Shown one piece after another: positions 63,447 through 64,000 of a stretch of 64,000 nucleotides of DNA; position 1 is the first letter of the stretch, and every line of letters begins with the position of its first letter. The notes beneath the pieces were generated by a model. It was not told the DNA's origin, searched no databases, and was given only the letters and a program-made list of their open reading frames with translations. The stretch covers positions 1-64,000 of the forward strand of contig NZ_MKKH01000005.1 of NCBI RefSeq assembly GCF_001942335.1. Direction: 5' to 3'. This DNA comes from Cellulosimicrobium sp. CUA-896. GTDB taxonomy: Bacteria; Actinomycetota; Actinomycetes; Actinomycetales; Cellulomonadaceae. The position numbers were made by a program, and so were the translations under genes.

Positions 63447-64000
63447 ATGGTCGAACCGGTCGTGGCGCTCTGGGCGCAGCTCGAGGCGTGGGTGCTGGCG
63501 CTCGTCGACTCCGCGTGGGCGGTGCCGACGCTGCTCGCGACGACCGCGCTCGACGGGTTCTTCCCTCCGGTGCCGGGGGAGACCGTCGTCGTGTCGCTCG
63601 CGGTGGCCGCGCAGTCGGGCGCGGGCCTCCCGTGGTGGGTCGTGGTCCCCCTCGCGGCGCTCGGCGCGTGGTGCGGGGACCAGCTCGCGTACGCGGTGGG
63701 GCGCGCCGTCGGGACGGACCGCGTGCGCGCCCTGCGCGGGCCCCGTGGCCGTCGCGCGGTGGCGTGGGCACGGACCGCCCTCGCGCGGCGCGGGGCCTCG
63801 GTCGTGCTGGGCGCGCGGTTCGTGCCCGTCGGTCGCACCGCGGTCAACGTCACGGCCGGCGCGGTCGGGTTCCCCCGCCGCCGGTTCATGACGCTGTCGG
63901 CCGTGGCGTCGACCGCCTGGGCCGCCTGGACCGTCGCGGTGGGGACGCTCGCGGCGCGGTGGCTCGGCGACCAGCCGCTGCTCGCCGTGGCTGTCGGTGT
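63447..64000 (+). CDS. DedA-family (VTT-domain) membrane protein, partial
   Basis: The gene runs off the right edge; 184 codons are visible. From the ATG at 63447 it has a helical start, then the family signature FFPPVPGETVVVSLAV near residue 32. A later amphipathic region is YAVGRAVGTDRVRALRG and the conserved turn is GARFVPVGRTAVNVTAGAVG. DedA proteins are involved in lipid flipping and membrane homeostasis. The C-terminal helices are outside the window. Confidence 0.88.
   Translation, partial: MVEPVVALWAQLEAWVLALVDSAWAVPTLLATTALDGFFPPVPGETVVVSLAVAAQSGAGLPWWVVVPLAALGAWCGDQLAYAVGRAVGTDRVRALRGPRGRRAVAWARTALARRGASVVLGARFVPVGRTAVNVTAGAVGFPRRRFMTLSAVASTAWAAWTVAVGTLAARWLGDQPLLAVAVG

Overview
The window comes from a very high-GC actinobacterium. 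Codon third positions are almost always G or C and GTG starts are frequent. The gene content (exported glycosidases with carbohydrate-binding modules, MOSC, ChaB, DUF6318 and PaaX proteins, a LuxR two-component pair) fits Micrococcales, most likely the Promicromonosporaceae/Cellulomonadaceae side (Cellulosimicrobium- or Isoptericola-like). That placement is inferred from gene content and composition only. No rRNA, tRNA, CRISPR array, transposase or integrase was seen.

Layout. 1-5.6 kb: a partial membrane protein, a histidine phosphatase, an MNT-type nucleotidyltransferase, a methionine-synthase-like enzyme, an alpha/beta hydrolase and a saccharopine-dehydrogenase-like oxidoreductase. 6.2-13.9 kb: three large exported proteins on the + strand, namely a two-domain multicopper oxidase, a giant ThuA/discoidin/sugar-dehydrogenase/PKD/DUF1080 protein, and a cupredoxin carrying six Ig-like repeats. 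They look like an extracellular sugar-oxidation unit. 14-17 kb: a secreted repeat protein and an HNH endonuclease in a lower-GC patch. 17-20.4 kb: a two-component system beside a DUF4352 protein. 20.4-22.4 kb: a type IV AbiE toxin-antitoxin operon with a nested palindromic operator. 22.5-30 kb: Mug glycosylase, exported GH43, RNase Z-like protein, a DUF6318 lipoprotein pair, a phosphatase and a GNAT enzyme. 30.1-34.7 kb: a tryptophan-catabolic operon (kynA, amidohydrolase, kynU, PaaX-like regulator) joined by ATGA overlaps. 34.8-43.2 kb: ChaB, an exported metallophosphatase, a UPF0303 protein, Hsp20 behind a HAIR-like site, a coiled-coil protein, a DHFR-like protein and an exonuclease. 43.5-47.6 kb: a ugp-like ABC importer with a glycerophosphodiesterase. 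47.8-64 kb: a fused acetyltransferase, an M28 peptidase, NDH-2, an acyl-CoA ligase and assorted housekeeping genes, ending inside a DedA-family gene.

Two features run across the window. First, about two dozen genes are split by apparent one- or two-base indels, nearly always a missing base in a short G or C run. Both halves align to one protein family with no loss of sequence. This looks like assembly or consensus error rather than gene decay, so the coordinates given here span the frameshifts. Second, three unrelated secreted enzymes (GH43, metallophosphatase, M28 peptidase) end in the same roughly 88-residue C-terminal module, and the region carries several families of long intergenic or intragenic palindromes. 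These, together with the copper/sugar-oxidation cluster, are the best candidates for undescribed biology.
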